Of a stretch of DNA of 64,000 nucleotides, positions 16,857-26,882 are shown piece after piece (positions within the stretch are counted from its first letter, which is position 1; each line of letters begins with the position of its first letter). Both the position numbers and the translations under genes were made by a program. Location: contig NZ_WMID02000016.1 of assembly GCF_009711165.2 (NCBI RefSeq), forward strand, positions 78,770-142,769, in the 5' to 3' direction. This stretch comes from Flavobacterium sp. MC2016-06. Its GTDB lineage: Bacteria; Bacteroidota; Bacteroidia; Flavobacteriales; Flavobacteriaceae. The notes beneath the pieces were generated by a model. That model was given only the letters and a program-made list of their open reading frames with translations, did not search any database and had not been told where the DNA came from.

Positions 16857-17824
16857 ATGCTTAATTTTACTGTAAAAGTATCTTTTTCTTTCTTGCAGGT
16901 AAACTCATGTTTTAGTCCATAAACCTCAAGACGTCTTTTTAGATTTTCAATTCCAATTCCAGTACTCGAAAGTCTAGAACCGGATTCTAGAAAATTGTTT
17001 TTTAGTGTAAACGTCAAATTTCGGCATTCTAGTTTAAGATCTAAAATAATAAAAGGTTCTTGTGTTTCTGCCGAGAATTTAACGGCATTTTCTACGAGTG
17101 GTAAAAAGAATAGAGGCGGAATCTCAAAATTATCAAAAGAACCTTTGTAGTTTTGAGTAATAACGAGTCTTTCGTTTCGGAACGTATAATATTCCATGTA
17201 TTTCTTAATGAAGTCTATTTCTTCGGCAACAAAAACAAAATCTTTTTTAGTGGCTTCAATCTGGTAGCGAAGTAAGTCTGAGAGGTTTAGAATTCTATCT
17301 GGAAGTTTATCGGGCTCTGCCAATGATTCTCCGTATAGATTATTCATGGCATTTAATAAAAAATGCGGATTAAGCTGCTGCTTTAAAAACGAAAGTTCTG
17401 ATTTGAAATTCATAAGATCCTTGTCTGTCTGCGATACTTTTTTCATAATAATCATATGAAGGAAGTAAAAAACAATTCCGTTAACGACAAGCGAAATGAT
17501 AGGCAGTGTTTTGAATTTTCCTAATCCACTTATTGGAAAATACCAGCTCATAAAAAAGTAAAAACTGATCCAATAAATAAAAAGAAGTATAAAGAATATC
17601 CTTAGTTTTTTTTTGAATAAAAAGGGTCTAATAACAAAAAGATTAAAGCAGCTAATCCAGATAATACAAGGAAAAAAACCTATAGCAACTTTAGAAATCA
17701 TATAAGTCCAAGAATGTGTTAATGTTATTTCATCGTATACACACAGACAAATTACCGCAAACAGAATAGTGTTTAAAATGAGGTTTCGGAGGAAAAAGTT
17801 CTGATAAATTTTAAGAATCGTCAT
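16832..17824 (-). CDS. LytS-like sensor histidine kinase
   Basis: 330 residues. Four hydrophobic helices (about 13-30, 42-62, 76-93, 108-126) form an N-terminal membrane domain with little periplasmic sequence. The His-kinase core follows: phospho-His154 in QLNPHFLLNAMNNLYGE, N-box LPLVENAVKFS, and a glycine motif TGIGIENLKRRL. This is the His_kinase (PF06580) class, which pairs with LytTR regulators. The end overlaps the response regulator gene by 25 bases. The signal is unknown. Confidence 0.9.
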   Translation of the reverse strand: MTILKIYQNFFLRNLILNTILFAVICLCVYDEITLTHSWTYMISKVAIGFFPCIIWISCFNLFVIRPFLFKKKLRIFFILLFIYWISFYFFMSWYFPISGLGKFKTLPIISLVVNGIVFYFLHMIIMKKVSQTDKDLMNFKSELSFLKQQLNPHFLLNAMNNLYGESLAEPDKLPDRILNLSDLLRYQIEATKKDFVFVAEEIDFIKKYMEYYTFRNERLVITQNYKGSFDNFEIPPLFFLPLVENAVKFSAETQEPFIILDLKLECRNLTFTLKNNFLESGSRLSSTGIGIENLKRRLEVYGLKHEFTCKKEKDTFTVKLSIWNLPTVV

Positions 17825-17874
17825 AACGGCAAAATTAAGGTAATATTGTAATCTATAATACTTTGCTGGGTAAA

Positions 17875-17919
17875 ATTATACCAACGCCGTTGGTATAAAA
17901 CATACGGCGTTGGTATAAT
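17875..17919. promoter_or_regulatory. Repeat operator in divergent promoter region
   Basis: ATTATACCAACGCCGT (17875-17890) is the exact reverse complement of 17904-17919. In addition GTTGGTATAA occurs as a direct repeat at 17889-17898 and 17909-17918, a 20-base period (about two helical turns), and the first copy is part of a palindrome TATACCAAC-gcc-GTTGGTATA. LytTR regulators usually bind two direct ~9-bp repeats about two turns apart. It lies between the LytTR system and the divergent outer-membrane gene, and probably controls one or both. Confidence 0.7.
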
Positions 17920-17998
17920 TATGCTATTATAATAGGTGCTTCCAAATTATATTTGCTTTGAATTAAACCACTTTTAAAACAATTCTTACCCTAGATTT

Positions 17999-18979
17999 AT
18001 GAAAACAAAAATTTTTTGTGTTTTACTCGTTTGTGCTTCTTGGCGAACTATCGCTCAGGAAAATACAGCGCCTATAAAAACGGTTGTAAAAGAGGTAACT
18101 GATAAATTTCCGACTATGAGAATTTTTGATGTGCAATACGAACAAGTGGGACCAACTAATTTTAGCTCGAAACTTTTTGGTGCTCCTTTTGAAAGAGGAA
18201 GAATTGAAAGCCATAATAGATTTAAGGCGTCTTTTAATATGCCTTTTTTTGCTTCTAATTCTAAGAGATTTGTTATGACGGGTTCTTTGCGTTATAAATA
18301 TGAAAATTATGAGTTTGGAGATATTTACAATGTCAATTCGGCTGTACCGTATACTAGGCCAAAAGAAGAGTTTCATTATTTTGCAGGGGCAGTGAGCGCG
18401 ACTTATGTATCATCGCTTTTTCATAAGCCTATAATTTATAATGCTACGGCAACGGTTGACGGAAATGAAGATAATGTACAGCGCGTAAAAGGTTTTGTAA
18501 CGGCTAGTTTAGTTTTAAAAAGAAATGCCAATACTACGATTACAATAGGGGCTTTGGCAATGATAGATCCATCTTCAATTATTCCGATAGCGCCGCTTTT
18601 TACTTATAATCACAAGTTTAAAGATTCTAAATGGGATGTTGACTTTATATTGCCGCAGCGCCTTTTGTTTAGAAGAGAATTGTTAGAAAATGGTCGTATT
18701 GGTCTGGGAACAGAATTGAATACAGAAAATTTTTATTTAAATATTGCCAGCCCAAATTTAAAAGGGGTTTATGAGTTAAATCAGCTGGAATTGCGCTCTG
18801 GCATTACGTACGAATACCGTTTTACGCCTAAAGTTATTGGATTGTTTAAGGCTGGTGTTGATAATGTTTTGAGTGTGCGTGTAACAGAAAGGGGGGAACG
18901 AACGTCTAAGTATATTTATGATCATAAGGAAGATGCTCAAGGTTATTTTAGATTCGGAATATCGTATAACCCTTTTTAA
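17999..18979 (+). CDS. Outer-membrane beta-barrel protein (DUF6268-like)
   Basis: 326 residues with signal peptide (MKTKIFCVLLVCASWRTIAQ). After cleavage the protein is beta-strand rich, with repeated aromatic-ended strands (SLRYKYENYEFGD, SAVSATYVSS-like, TNITIGALAMI-like) and a final FRFGISYNPF ending in Phe, the typical outer-membrane barrel end. Resembles DUF6268-type barrels of Flavobacteria; the family assignment is from memory. Divergent from the LytTR two-component operon and sharing its repeat operator, so a plausible target of that system. Confidence 0.65.
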   Translation: MKTKIFCVLLVCASWRTIAQENTAPIKTVVKEVTDKFPTMRIFDVQYEQVGPTNFSSKLFGAPFERGRIESHNRFKASFNMPFFASNSKRFVMTGSLRYKYENYEFGDIYNVNSAVPYTRPKEEFHYFAGAVSATYVSSLFHKPIIYNATATVDGNEDNVQRVKGFVTASLVLKRNANTTITIGALAMIDPSSIIPIAPLFTYNHKFKDSKWDVDFILPQRLLFRRELLENGRIGLGTELNTENFYLNIASPNLKGVYELNQLELRSGITYEYRFTPKVIGLFKAGVDNVLSVRVTERGERTSKYIYDHKEDAQGYFRFGISYNPF

Positions 18980-19027
18980 GGAATTGTTTTAATTTAAAAA
19001 GTAGTAGTAGTGTTAAAATTAGATATC

Positions 19028-19240
19028 ATGGTTGAAGTTTTTAAGACAAATGTTCTAAGAGAAATTGATACAAATTATATCATCGCCGTTATCAAAAGGC
19101 AGTTTCCTGGGTATAAAGTTAATTTTGATCTAGAAGACTGCGATAAAATATTGCGTGTTGAAGGTGCAGATTTACAATGTAATAATATTATAGATTATGT
19201 AAACTGTCTGGGATATACTTGTATAAAATTAGAAGAATAA
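19028..19240 (+). CDS. Small HMA-like protein lacking the metal-binding CxxC
   Basis: 70 residues. The pattern VEVFKTNV...IIAVIKRQFPGYKVNFDLEDCDKILRVE...NIIDYVNCLGYTC has the beta-alpha-beta-beta-alpha-beta order and key hydrophobics of heavy-metal-associated (HMA) domains, but where HMA proteins carry CxxC after the first strand this one has none. Likely a ferredoxin-like fold with another role. ATG 19028 is preferred; GTG at 19010 is possible. Stands between the outer-membrane gene and SulP, and may be co-transcribed with either. Confidence 0.65.
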   Translation: MVEVFKTNVLREIDTNYIIAVIKRQFPGYKVNFDLEDCDKILRVEGADLQCNNIIDYVNCLGYTCIKLEE

Positions 19241-19340
19241 AGATATGATACATTTTATTATTTATTGTTTTTTGCTGTTGATGGAACAGTTTTAAGAGTA
19301 AGCTGGGTTTGTGTACATTATTTTTTAATTTTGTGCTCTT

Positions 19341-20870
19341 ATGAAAAAAACGCTCCAACTCTTTGATTTTACTCAAAAGGTAAATTACAAAAATGAAATT
19401 TTAGCCGGTTTAACTGTAGCCATGACAATGATTCCAGAATCTTTGTCGTTTGCTATTTTGGCTGGTTTTCCGCCTTTGGTAGGTTTATATGCTGCTTTTA
19501 TTGCAGGTTTGGTTACGGCTGTTTTTGGCGGAAGACCCGGAATGATTTCTGGCGGAGCAGGAGCAACGGTTATTGTTTTGATTGCTTTAATGAAATCGCA
19601 CGGAATAGAATATGTTTTTGCTGCCGTTGTACTTGGTGGCGTGGTGCAAATTTGTATCGGACTTTTTAAACTCGGAAAGTTCATCAGGCTGGTTCCTCAG
19701 CCTGTTATGTTTGGTTTTGTAAATGGTCTTGCGGTTGTAATTTTTATGTCGCAGTTGGAGCAGTTTAAAACTGTTGTAAACGGACAAACATCTTGGTTGC
19801 AAGGTACTCCTCTTTATATTATGCTGGGATTGGTGGCTTTGACAATTGGTATTGTGTTGCTTTTTCCTAAAATTACAAAAACAGTTCCAGCTTCTTTGGT
19901 GGCGATTATGGTCGTTTTTGCGATTGTTTTGGTCTTTAATATCGAAACTAAAACGGTTCAGGATATTGCTTCTGTACAAGGCGGATTTCCTCCGTTTCAT
20001 ATTCCCAATATTCCTTTTTCTTTTGATGCTCTTAAAGTGATATTGCCGTATTCGGTAATTGTTGCGGCTGTTGGTTTGACCGAGGGTTTACTAACGCTTA
20101 ATTTGGTTGATGAAATTACCGGAACTCGTGGTAATAGTAATAGAGAGTGTATAGCTCAAGGTGGTTCTAATATTTTAAATGGGTTCTTTTTCGGAATGGG
20201 TGGCTGCCCAATGATTGCGCAGACGTTAGTCAATCTTTCGGCGGGTTCTAGAGCTAGACTTTCGGGGATTATTGCTTCTTTAACTATTTTATTGATTATT
20301 CTTTTTGGAGCGCCTGTAATTGGAAAACTGCCTATGGCGGCTTTGGTTGGTGTAATGATGATGGTGGCGATTACTACTTTTGAATGGGCCAGTTTTAAGG
20401 TTATTAATAAAATGCCTAAACATGATATTTTTGTTGGGATTTTGGTAGCCGTTGTTACTATTTTGCTTCATAATCTGGCTTTGGCAGTTTTAATTGGCGT
20501 GATTATTTCGGCTTTGGTTTTTGCTTGGGAAAGTGCTAAAAGAATTCGCGCCCGCCATTTTGTAGATGAAAATGGAGTGAAACATTATGAGATTTACGGG
20601 CCTTTATTCTTTGGTTCGATTACTGCTTTTATGGAAAAATTTGACATACAAAACGATCCAATTCATGTTATAATTGATTTTAAAGAAAGTCGTGTTTCAG
20701 ATATGTCAGCTATTGAAGCTTTGAACAATCTGACTAAAAAATACAATCAGGAAAATAAAACGATAGAATTACAGCATCTTAGCGCAGATTGCCGACAATT
20801 GCTTAAAAATGCCGATGCGGTTATTAATGTCAATGTTATTGAAGATCCTACTTATAAAGTGGTTTCTTAA
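19341..20870 (+). CDS. SulP family anion transporter
   Basis: 509 residues: about twelve membrane helices beginning with the family hallmark AGLTVAMTMIPESLSFA, through FVNGLAVVIFMSQL and NIFNG-type GGSNILNGFFFGMGGCPMI, then a cytosolic STAS domain (~420-505) containing VIIDFKESRVSDMSAIEAL. Transports sulfate, bicarbonate or another anion across the inner membrane; substrate not predictable. No signal for co-transcription with the next gene, from which a repeat element separates it. Confidence 0.9.
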   Translation: MKKTLQLFDFTQKVNYKNEILAGLTVAMTMIPESLSFAILAGFPPLVGLYAAFIAGLVTAVFGGRPGMISGGAGATVIVLIALMKSHGIEYVFAAVVLGGVVQICIGLFKLGKFIRLVPQPVMFGFVNGLAVVIFMSQLEQFKTVVNGQTSWLQGTPLYIMLGLVALTIGIVLLFPKITKTVPASLVAIMVVFAIVLVFNIETKTVQDIASVQGGFPPFHIPNIPFSFDALKVILPYSVIVAAVGLTEGLLTLNLVDEITGTRGNSNRECIAQGGSNILNGFFFGMGGCPMIAQTLVNLSAGSRARLSGIIASLTILLIILFGAPVIGKLPMAALVGVMMMVAITTFEWASFKVINKMPKHDIFVGILVAVVTILLHNLALAVLIGVIISALVFAWESAKRIRARHFVDENGVKHYEIYGPLFFGSITAFMEKFDIQNDPIHVIIDFKESRVSDMSAIEALNNLTKKYNQENKTIELQHLSADCRQLLKNADAVINVNVIEDPTYKVVS

Positions 20871-20886
20871 TTTAGAAAATTTGCCA

Positions 20887-21070
20887 ATTAGAAAATGTGT
20901 CAATTTGATAATTAGATAATTTGTGAATACCATAATTAAATAACGCCCCAATTTTCTGTAGAGGCGCACAGCAGTGCGTCTACGTTGCAATATCAATATC
21001 AATATCAATTTCAATTTCAATTTCAAATACAATATCATTATCTAATTATCAAATTGACACATTATCTAAT
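20887..21070. mobile_element. MITE-like element, copy 1
   Basis: Terminal inverted repeats of 34 bases at 20887-20920 and 21037-21070 differ at a single position (ATTAGA[A/T]AATGTGTCAATT... then TTGATAATTAGATAAT). Between them is a GC-richer hairpin core, GTAGAGGCGCACaGCAGTGCGTCTAC, from about 20959, and a short TATCAA/TTTCAA tandem tract. No coding capacity. A related copy lies at 22968-23293, after the SDR gene. Confidence 0.7.
20988..21032. repeat. Hexanucleotide tandem tract
   Basis: Successive TATCAA units followed by TTTCAA units inside the MITE-like element. Such tracts can slip in replication; here it is non-coding and lies about 85 bases before the AraC-type gene start. Confidence 0.6.
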
Positions 21071-21116
21071 TGATATATTATCTAATTAGAAAGATTGATT
21101 TTCGTAACTTTACAAA

Positions 21117-22025
21117 ATGAAACTTACAGAAACATTAGAAGATTTTTATACGATTAAAGTAAACGGAATGCCCGAGAATCTTAAAAAAGAAATCGGACAT
21201 TTTAATGTTTTTAAACTCGATGATTTTGTTGGGAGTATCTGTAAACCATTTCCTTATACTCGAAAAGACTTTTATAAAATAAGTTTGATTATTGGGAAAA
21301 ACAAAGTGCATTATGCCGATAAGATTTCTGTAATAGACGATCAGGCTTTGTTCTTTGCAAATCCGCAGATTCCGTACAATTGGGAACAAGTAGATGAGAA
21401 TCAAACGGGTTTTTTCTGCATTTTTACGGAAGCTTTTTTTAGTCAGTTTGGGAATCTAAAAGAATATCCTTTGTTTCAGCCGGGCGGAAATCCGATTGTT
21501 CCAATTTCGTTAGAACTGACCGAATCTTTAAAGGCTGTATATCTTAGAATGTTTGATGAAATCAATTCTGATTATGCTTTTAAATATGATGTGCTTCGAA
21601 ATCTGGTTTTCGAAATTATTCATACGGCTCTTAAAACGCAGACTGTAACTACTTCATTATATAGTAAATCTAATGCTACGATTAGAATTTCTTCTTTGTT
21701 TTTAGAATTATTAGAACGTCAGTTTCCGATAGAATCTATTTCACAACAAATCTTTTTTCGTTCTCCTTCTGAATTTTCGGGACAGTTAAATGTGCATGTA
21801 AATCATTTGAATAAAGCGTTGAAAGAGACAACAGGAAAAACTACTTCGCAGATTATTTCTGAAAGAATTGTGCAGGAAGCGATGATTTTATTGAAACAAA
21901 CGAATTGGAATATTAATGAAATTGCTTGGTGTCTGGGTTTTGATGAGGTGTCGCATTTTATTAATTTCTTTAAGAAAAATGTTCGTGTTTCGCCTAAAAC
22001 GTATCGTGTAACCGAAATTGTTTGA
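21117..22025 (+). CDS. AraC-family transcriptional regulator
   Basis: 302 residues. An N-terminal cupin-like sensory region (1-~180) is followed by a two-helix-turn-helix AraC DNA-binding domain (~200-300) with the conserved second helix-turn-helix WNINEIAWCLGFDEVSHFINFFKKN and P-x-x-YR end (SPKTYRV). It precedes an SDR oxidoreductase gene on the same strand by 87 bases and is the obvious candidate regulator of it. The pair is bracketed by two MITE-like elements. Confidence 0.88.
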   Translation: MKLTETLEDFYTIKVNGMPENLKKEIGHFNVFKLDDFVGSICKPFPYTRKDFYKISLIIGKNKVHYADKISVIDDQALFFANPQIPYNWEQVDENQTGFFCIFTEAFFSQFGNLKEYPLFQPGGNPIVPISLELTESLKAVYLRMFDEINSDYAFKYDVLRNLVFEIIHTALKTQTVTTSLYSKSNATIRISSLFLELLERQFPIESISQQIFFRSPSEFSGQLNVHVNHLNKALKETTGKTTSQIISERIVQEAMILLKQTNWNINEIAWCLGFDEVSHFINFFKKNVRVSPKTYRVTEIV

Positions 22026-22112
22026 TTTTTGCAGCTTCTGGTTTGATTGCTTTAATTACTAAACGCTGCGATGCTTCTACCTTTGTTCCATAATTAATTT
22101 AAAAATAAAATC

Positions 22113-22952
22113 ATGGAAAATAGTAAAGTTTGGTTCGTTACAGGAGCTTCAAAAGGTATCGGATTAATATTGACTCAAAAGTTATTGGCTCAAGGCCAAA
22201 AAGTTGCAGCAACTTCTAGAAGTGAAGCTGGATTAATAAAAGCTATCGGAATTTCTTCTGATAACTTTCTTCCCTTAGAAATGGATTTGGTGGATGAAAA
22301 AAGCGTTAAAAATGCGATTGAGAAAACAATCAATCATTTTAAAACAATTGATGTTTTAGTCAATAATGCGGGTTATGGTTTGTTGGGAACTCTTGAGGAA
22401 TTAACAGACGAGGAAGCTAGAAAAAATTACGATGTAAATGTTTTCGGATTGCTAAACGTGATTAGAAACACAATGCCGTACATGCGTGCTAATAGATCTG
22501 GTCATGTTTTTAATATTTCTTCTGTTGCAGGTTTTTATGGAGGTTTTCCGGGCTGGGGAATTTATTGTTCTACTAAATTTGCGGTTGCTGGTTTAACGGA
22601 GTCTTTTGCTGCTGAGGTGAAGTCTTTTGGTATTAATGTAACATTGGTTTACCCAGGTTATTTTAGAACTGATTTCTTAACTGGTTCTTCTTTACAACTG
22701 CCAGCGAATGCCATTGCAGCTTACAAAGAGGTGAGAGAATCTGAAAGTGCACATACAGATACCATTAACGGAAATCAGCCGGGAGATCCAGAAAAATTAG
22801 CAGATGCTTTGATTCAAATGAGCGGAGAAGAAAATCCTGCTTTGCATTTGTTTTTAGGTCAAGATGCTTATGATATGGCAAACCAAAAAATATCAAGCGT
22901 ACAAAGCGATTTAGAGCAATGGAAAACTGTTTCTGTTTCGACTGGTTTTTAA
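22113..22952 (+). CDS. Short-chain dehydrogenase/reductase (SDR)
   Basis: 279-residue classical SDR. Cofactor motif TGASKGIG (10-17), structural NNAGYG (~84), catalytic Ser in NISSVAG (~136) and Y151-x3-K155 (YCSTKFA). The Ser-Arg-Ser after strand 2 favours NADP(H). Cytoplasmic oxidoreductase acting on an unknown carbonyl or alcohol; AraC-linked SDRs of this type are often stress or xenobiotic responsive (inference). The stop is followed almost immediately by the second MITE-like element. Confidence 0.9.
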   Translation: MENSKVWFVTGASKGIGLILTQKLLAQGQKVAATSRSEAGLIKAIGISSDNFLPLEMDLVDEKSVKNAIEKTINHFKTIDVLVNNAGYGLLGTLEELTDEEARKNYDVNVFGLLNVIRNTMPYMRANRSGHVFNISSVAGFYGGFPGWGIYCSTKFAVAGLTESFAAEVKSFGINVTLVYPGYFRTDFLTGSSLQLPANAIAAYKEVRESESAHTDTINGNQPGDPEKLADALIQMSGEENPALHLFLGQDAYDMANQKISSVQSDLEQWKTVSVSTGF

Positions 22953-22967
22953 TTAGATAATGTGGTA

Positions 22968-23293
22968 ATTAGATAATGTGTCAATTTGAAAATTAGATAA
23001 TTAGACAATTGGTTAATTTACGCACCAATTTTCTGAAGAGGCGCACAGCAGTGCGTCTACGTTACGGATAAGACGCACTGCTGTGTGACTCTACAGAGAA
23101 AAAAAATTGATTTTAAAGAAAATGGCTTTAGCAAAACCTTAAGGGTTTCGGCTAAAGCCATTTTCTATTTTCATCATTAACCTCCAGCTAAAGCAGGAGG
23201 CAATTCATACTATTTGATCTAGAAATTAATTATCAATTTATCTAATTGCACATTATCAAATTATCTAATTTTCAAATTGCCACATTATCTAAT
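22968..23293. mobile_element. MITE-like element, copy 2
   Basis: Near-perfect 34-base terminal inverted repeats at 22968-23001 and 23260-23293 (outer ATTAGATAATGTG, inner CAATTTGAAAATTAGATAAT) of the same family as the copy before the AraC gene. It carries the same core (CCAATTTTCTG then AGAGGCGCACAGCAGTGCGT) plus extra hairpins. Its right end overlaps the stop codon of the phosphodiesterase gene. Confidence 0.7.
23118..23165. repeat. Hairpin GAAAATGGCTTTAGC, nested
   Basis: GAAAATGGCTTTAGC (23118-23132) pairs exactly with GCTAAAGCCATTTTC (23151-23165), with an inner AAACC/GGGTTT stem. A smaller CCTCC...GGAGG hairpin containing AGCTAAAGC follows at 23181-23200. Both look like dispersed repeats inserted in the MITE-like element; could also terminate the converging genes. 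Confidence 0.65.
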
Positions 23294-24495
23294 TAATTAA
23301 CCAGCATATTTTTTACTTCGCTGAATTTCCCGTCAACATCTTCTATTTTTAATCCTAAGATATGTGCGATTAAAGGGTAAACAGAAACATTTTGAAATGT
23401 TCCTACTTCTTTGTTTACTTTAAAGGCTGGACCTTTAGCATAAAAAATAGCCTGCATGTCTTTGTTTTTATTGTCGTAACCGTGTGTTCCACCTTTAACT
23501 TTTTGATTTTTGTCGGTTACTAAACTGTATCCTTTTTCGGCTTCAATAACAAAATCGTGCACTCTTGGATTGGTTCCGTAATGTAATCTTTTCGGAAGTT
23601 TTCCTGCTCTCCAAAACTTAATATTCGGTACTTTTTTTAATGCCTTTGCAATAGAATCTTGATATCCTGGTTTTGCTTCAAGACTCATAATAGGATTAAT
23701 TACGGCTTTGTAACCCATCCATTCTGGTTTTAGGTAATCTAAGACGGCTACTTTTTTATCATTGCTGATATCGGCCATTCCGTGATCTGAAACAATAATC
23801 AAGTTGATTTGTTTTCCAATTGCTAGTTGATCTAATTTTGAAGATAATGCTCCCATAATAGAATCCATTTGGTAGATTACTTTTTCGTTTTCTGGAGAAA
23901 GCGGTCCAAAATCATGTCCTGTATGATCTGGCTGATCAAAATATAAAGTAATTAAATGCGGACGCTGTTTTTCTGGAAGCTGCAACCATTTTATAACGGT
24001 GTCTATTCTGGTTTCGTATGGGATTTTAGCATCATAATCTTTATAAATACTTGGTCTTTTTTGATCGGTGTCTGATCCCGGCCAGAAAAAAGAAGCTGCT
24101 TTTACGCCTTGTTGTTCTGCAACATTCCAAATAGGGTTTCCTCTATAAAAGCGTGAATCGTTTTTGGCATCGGTAGATAAGGAGAAAGATTTGTTTAGAG
24201 CGCTGTCATAAAAAACATTGTTTATAATGCCATGATGATCGGGATAAAGTCCTGTAACAATAGAGTAATGATTAGGGAAGGTTTTGCTAGGGTAGGACGG
24301 GCGCATTGATTTTGCATGAACGCCTTCTCGGGCTATTTTATCAAGATTTTGAAGTTTAAAATGTTTGGCGTAATCCCAGCGAAACCCATCCATTGAAACC
24401 AATACTACGTAAGCTTCTTTGTTGGTTTGTGAGTGTAAGATGGAGCTTAAAAGGAAAAAAGTTAAAGATAATAGTTGAAGAATTTGTTTTTTCAT
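23293..24495 (-). CDS. Secreted nucleotide pyrophosphatase/phosphodiesterase (alkaline phosphatase superfamily)
   Basis: 400 residues with signal peptide (to about HS22). Matches NPP-type enzymes: metal ligand D36 in VSMDGFRWDY, nucleophile T72 in PSYPSKTFPNHYS with N75, second metal site in YFDQPDHTGHDFG, DH in IIVSDHGM and final His in GGTHGYDN. All six metal ligands and the nucleophile are visible. Hydrolyses phosphodiesters or pyrophosphates of nucleotides or lipids in the periplasm or at the surface. A TACCTTTG box on the minus strand (24517-24524) lies ~22 bases before the start, without a clear TTG partner. Confidence 0.92.
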   Translation of the reverse strand: MKKQILQLLSLTFFLLSSILHSQTNKEAYVVLVSMDGFRWDYAKHFKLQNLDKIAREGVHAKSMRPSYPSKTFPNHYSIVTGLYPDHHGIINNVFYDSALNKSFSLSTDAKNDSRFYRGNPIWNVAEQQGVKAASFFWPGSDTDQKRPSIYKDYDAKIPYETRIDTVIKWLQLPEKQRPHLITLYFDQPDHTGHDFGPLSPENEKVIYQMDSIMGALSSKLDQLAIGKQINLIIVSDHGMADISNDKKVAVLDYLKPEWMGYKAVINPIMSLEAKPGYQDSIAKALKKVPNIKFWRAGKLPKRLHYGTNPRVHDFVIEAEKGYSLVTDKNQKVKGGTHGYDNKNKDMQAIFYAKGPAFKVNKEVGTFQNVSVYPLIAHILGLKIEDVDGKFSEVKNMLVN

Positions 24496-24593
24496 TGTGC
24501 AATTTTAATAGAATTGCAAAGGTATTAATAAACCATTTTTTAAAGAAAAGTACAATGTTAAACAATTTGTGTTTACTGTTAAATAAAAAAAGG

Positions 24594-24681
24594 TTTGCCA
24601 CGAATTACACGAATTTCCACGAATGTATTGCGTAATATTTGACTAAAAAAATTAGTGAAAATTAGTGTAATTCGTGGCAAA
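24594..24681. repeat. Imperfect inverted repeat of TTTGCCACGAATTACAC type
   Basis: The left arm 24594-24624 starts TTTGCCACGAATTACACGAA; the right arm 24651-24681 is its imperfect reverse complement ending TTCGTGGCAAA. Similar arms occur at 30728-30763 and 31188-31224 around the GxxExxY gene, so this is a dispersed family. Here it encloses no gene. Confidence 0.7.
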
Positions 24682-24692
24682 AAGACAAAACA

Positions 24693-24727
24693 AAAAAACG
24701 CCGGATAGAAATTTCTATCTGGCGTTT
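24693..24727 (-). terminator. Terminator of the groESL transcript
   Basis: AAAACGCC-G-GATAGA pairs with TCTATC-T-GGCGTTTT around AATT, followed by T-rich sequence on the minus strand, 25 bases after the groEL stop. Confidence 0.8.
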
Positions 24728-24751
24728 TGTATAGTAAGAAGTTAAGAACGA

Positions 24752-26401
<1,650 letters not shown>

Positions 26402-26468
26402 TTATTAGTTTCAAGTTACCTTAGTACTTTACTCTTAATGCTTTGTACTTAATTATTTAATGCTTTTT

Positions 26469-26744
26469 TTAGATTATTGCAAGAATATCATCTTCACGCA
26501 TAATCAAATAATCTGTACCTTCTAGTTTTAATTCTGTTCCGGCATATTTACCATAAAGAACAGTGTCACCAACTTTTACAGTCATAGTATGATCTTTAGA
26601 TCCATTTCCTACAGCAACTACAGTTCCTTTTTGTGGTTTTTCTTTGGCAGTATCTGGAATAAAGATTCCTGAAGCAGTTTTAGTTTCGGCTGCTACAGGC
26701 TCAATAAGTACGCGGTCTGAAAGCGGTTTAATATTTAAAGCCAT
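26469..26744 (-). CDS. groES: Co-chaperonin GroES (10 kDa)
   Basis: 91 residues starting [16 protein letters not shown], with the mobile-loop region [19 protein letters not shown] and the C-terminal [10 protein letters not shown]. The open frame continues 13 codons upstream without an ATG, so ATG 26742-26744 is the start. Caps GroEL; first gene of the groESL operon. No CIRCE inverted repeat (TTAGCACTC-N9-GAGTGCTAA) is visible upstream. TGGCAT...TCTGA at about 26791-26805 on the minus strand is faintly like a -24/-12 promoter. Confidence 0.98.
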   Translation of the reverse strand: MALNIKPLSDRVLIEPVAAETKTASGIFIPDTAKEKPQKGTVVAVGNGSKDHTMTVKVGDTVLYGKYAGTELKLEGTDYLIMREDDILAII

Positions 26745-26835
26745 AATTTTATTTATATTTAGGTTATACTTTTTAATGTTCAATAAGCTTTCAGAAATTA
26801 TGCCATGGTCGTAAAACTGACATTATTTCTTAAAA

Positions 26836-26866
26836 AAAATGCCAGCTTTGACAGGCTGGCATTTTA
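26836..26866 (-). terminator. Terminator after secG
   Basis: AAAATGCCAGC pairs exactly with GCTGGCATTTT around TTTGACAG, with a T-run on the minus strand, about 17 bases after the secG stop. Separates the secG and groESL transcripts. Confidence 0.85.
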
Positions 26867-26882
26867 TATTATATCAAATATA

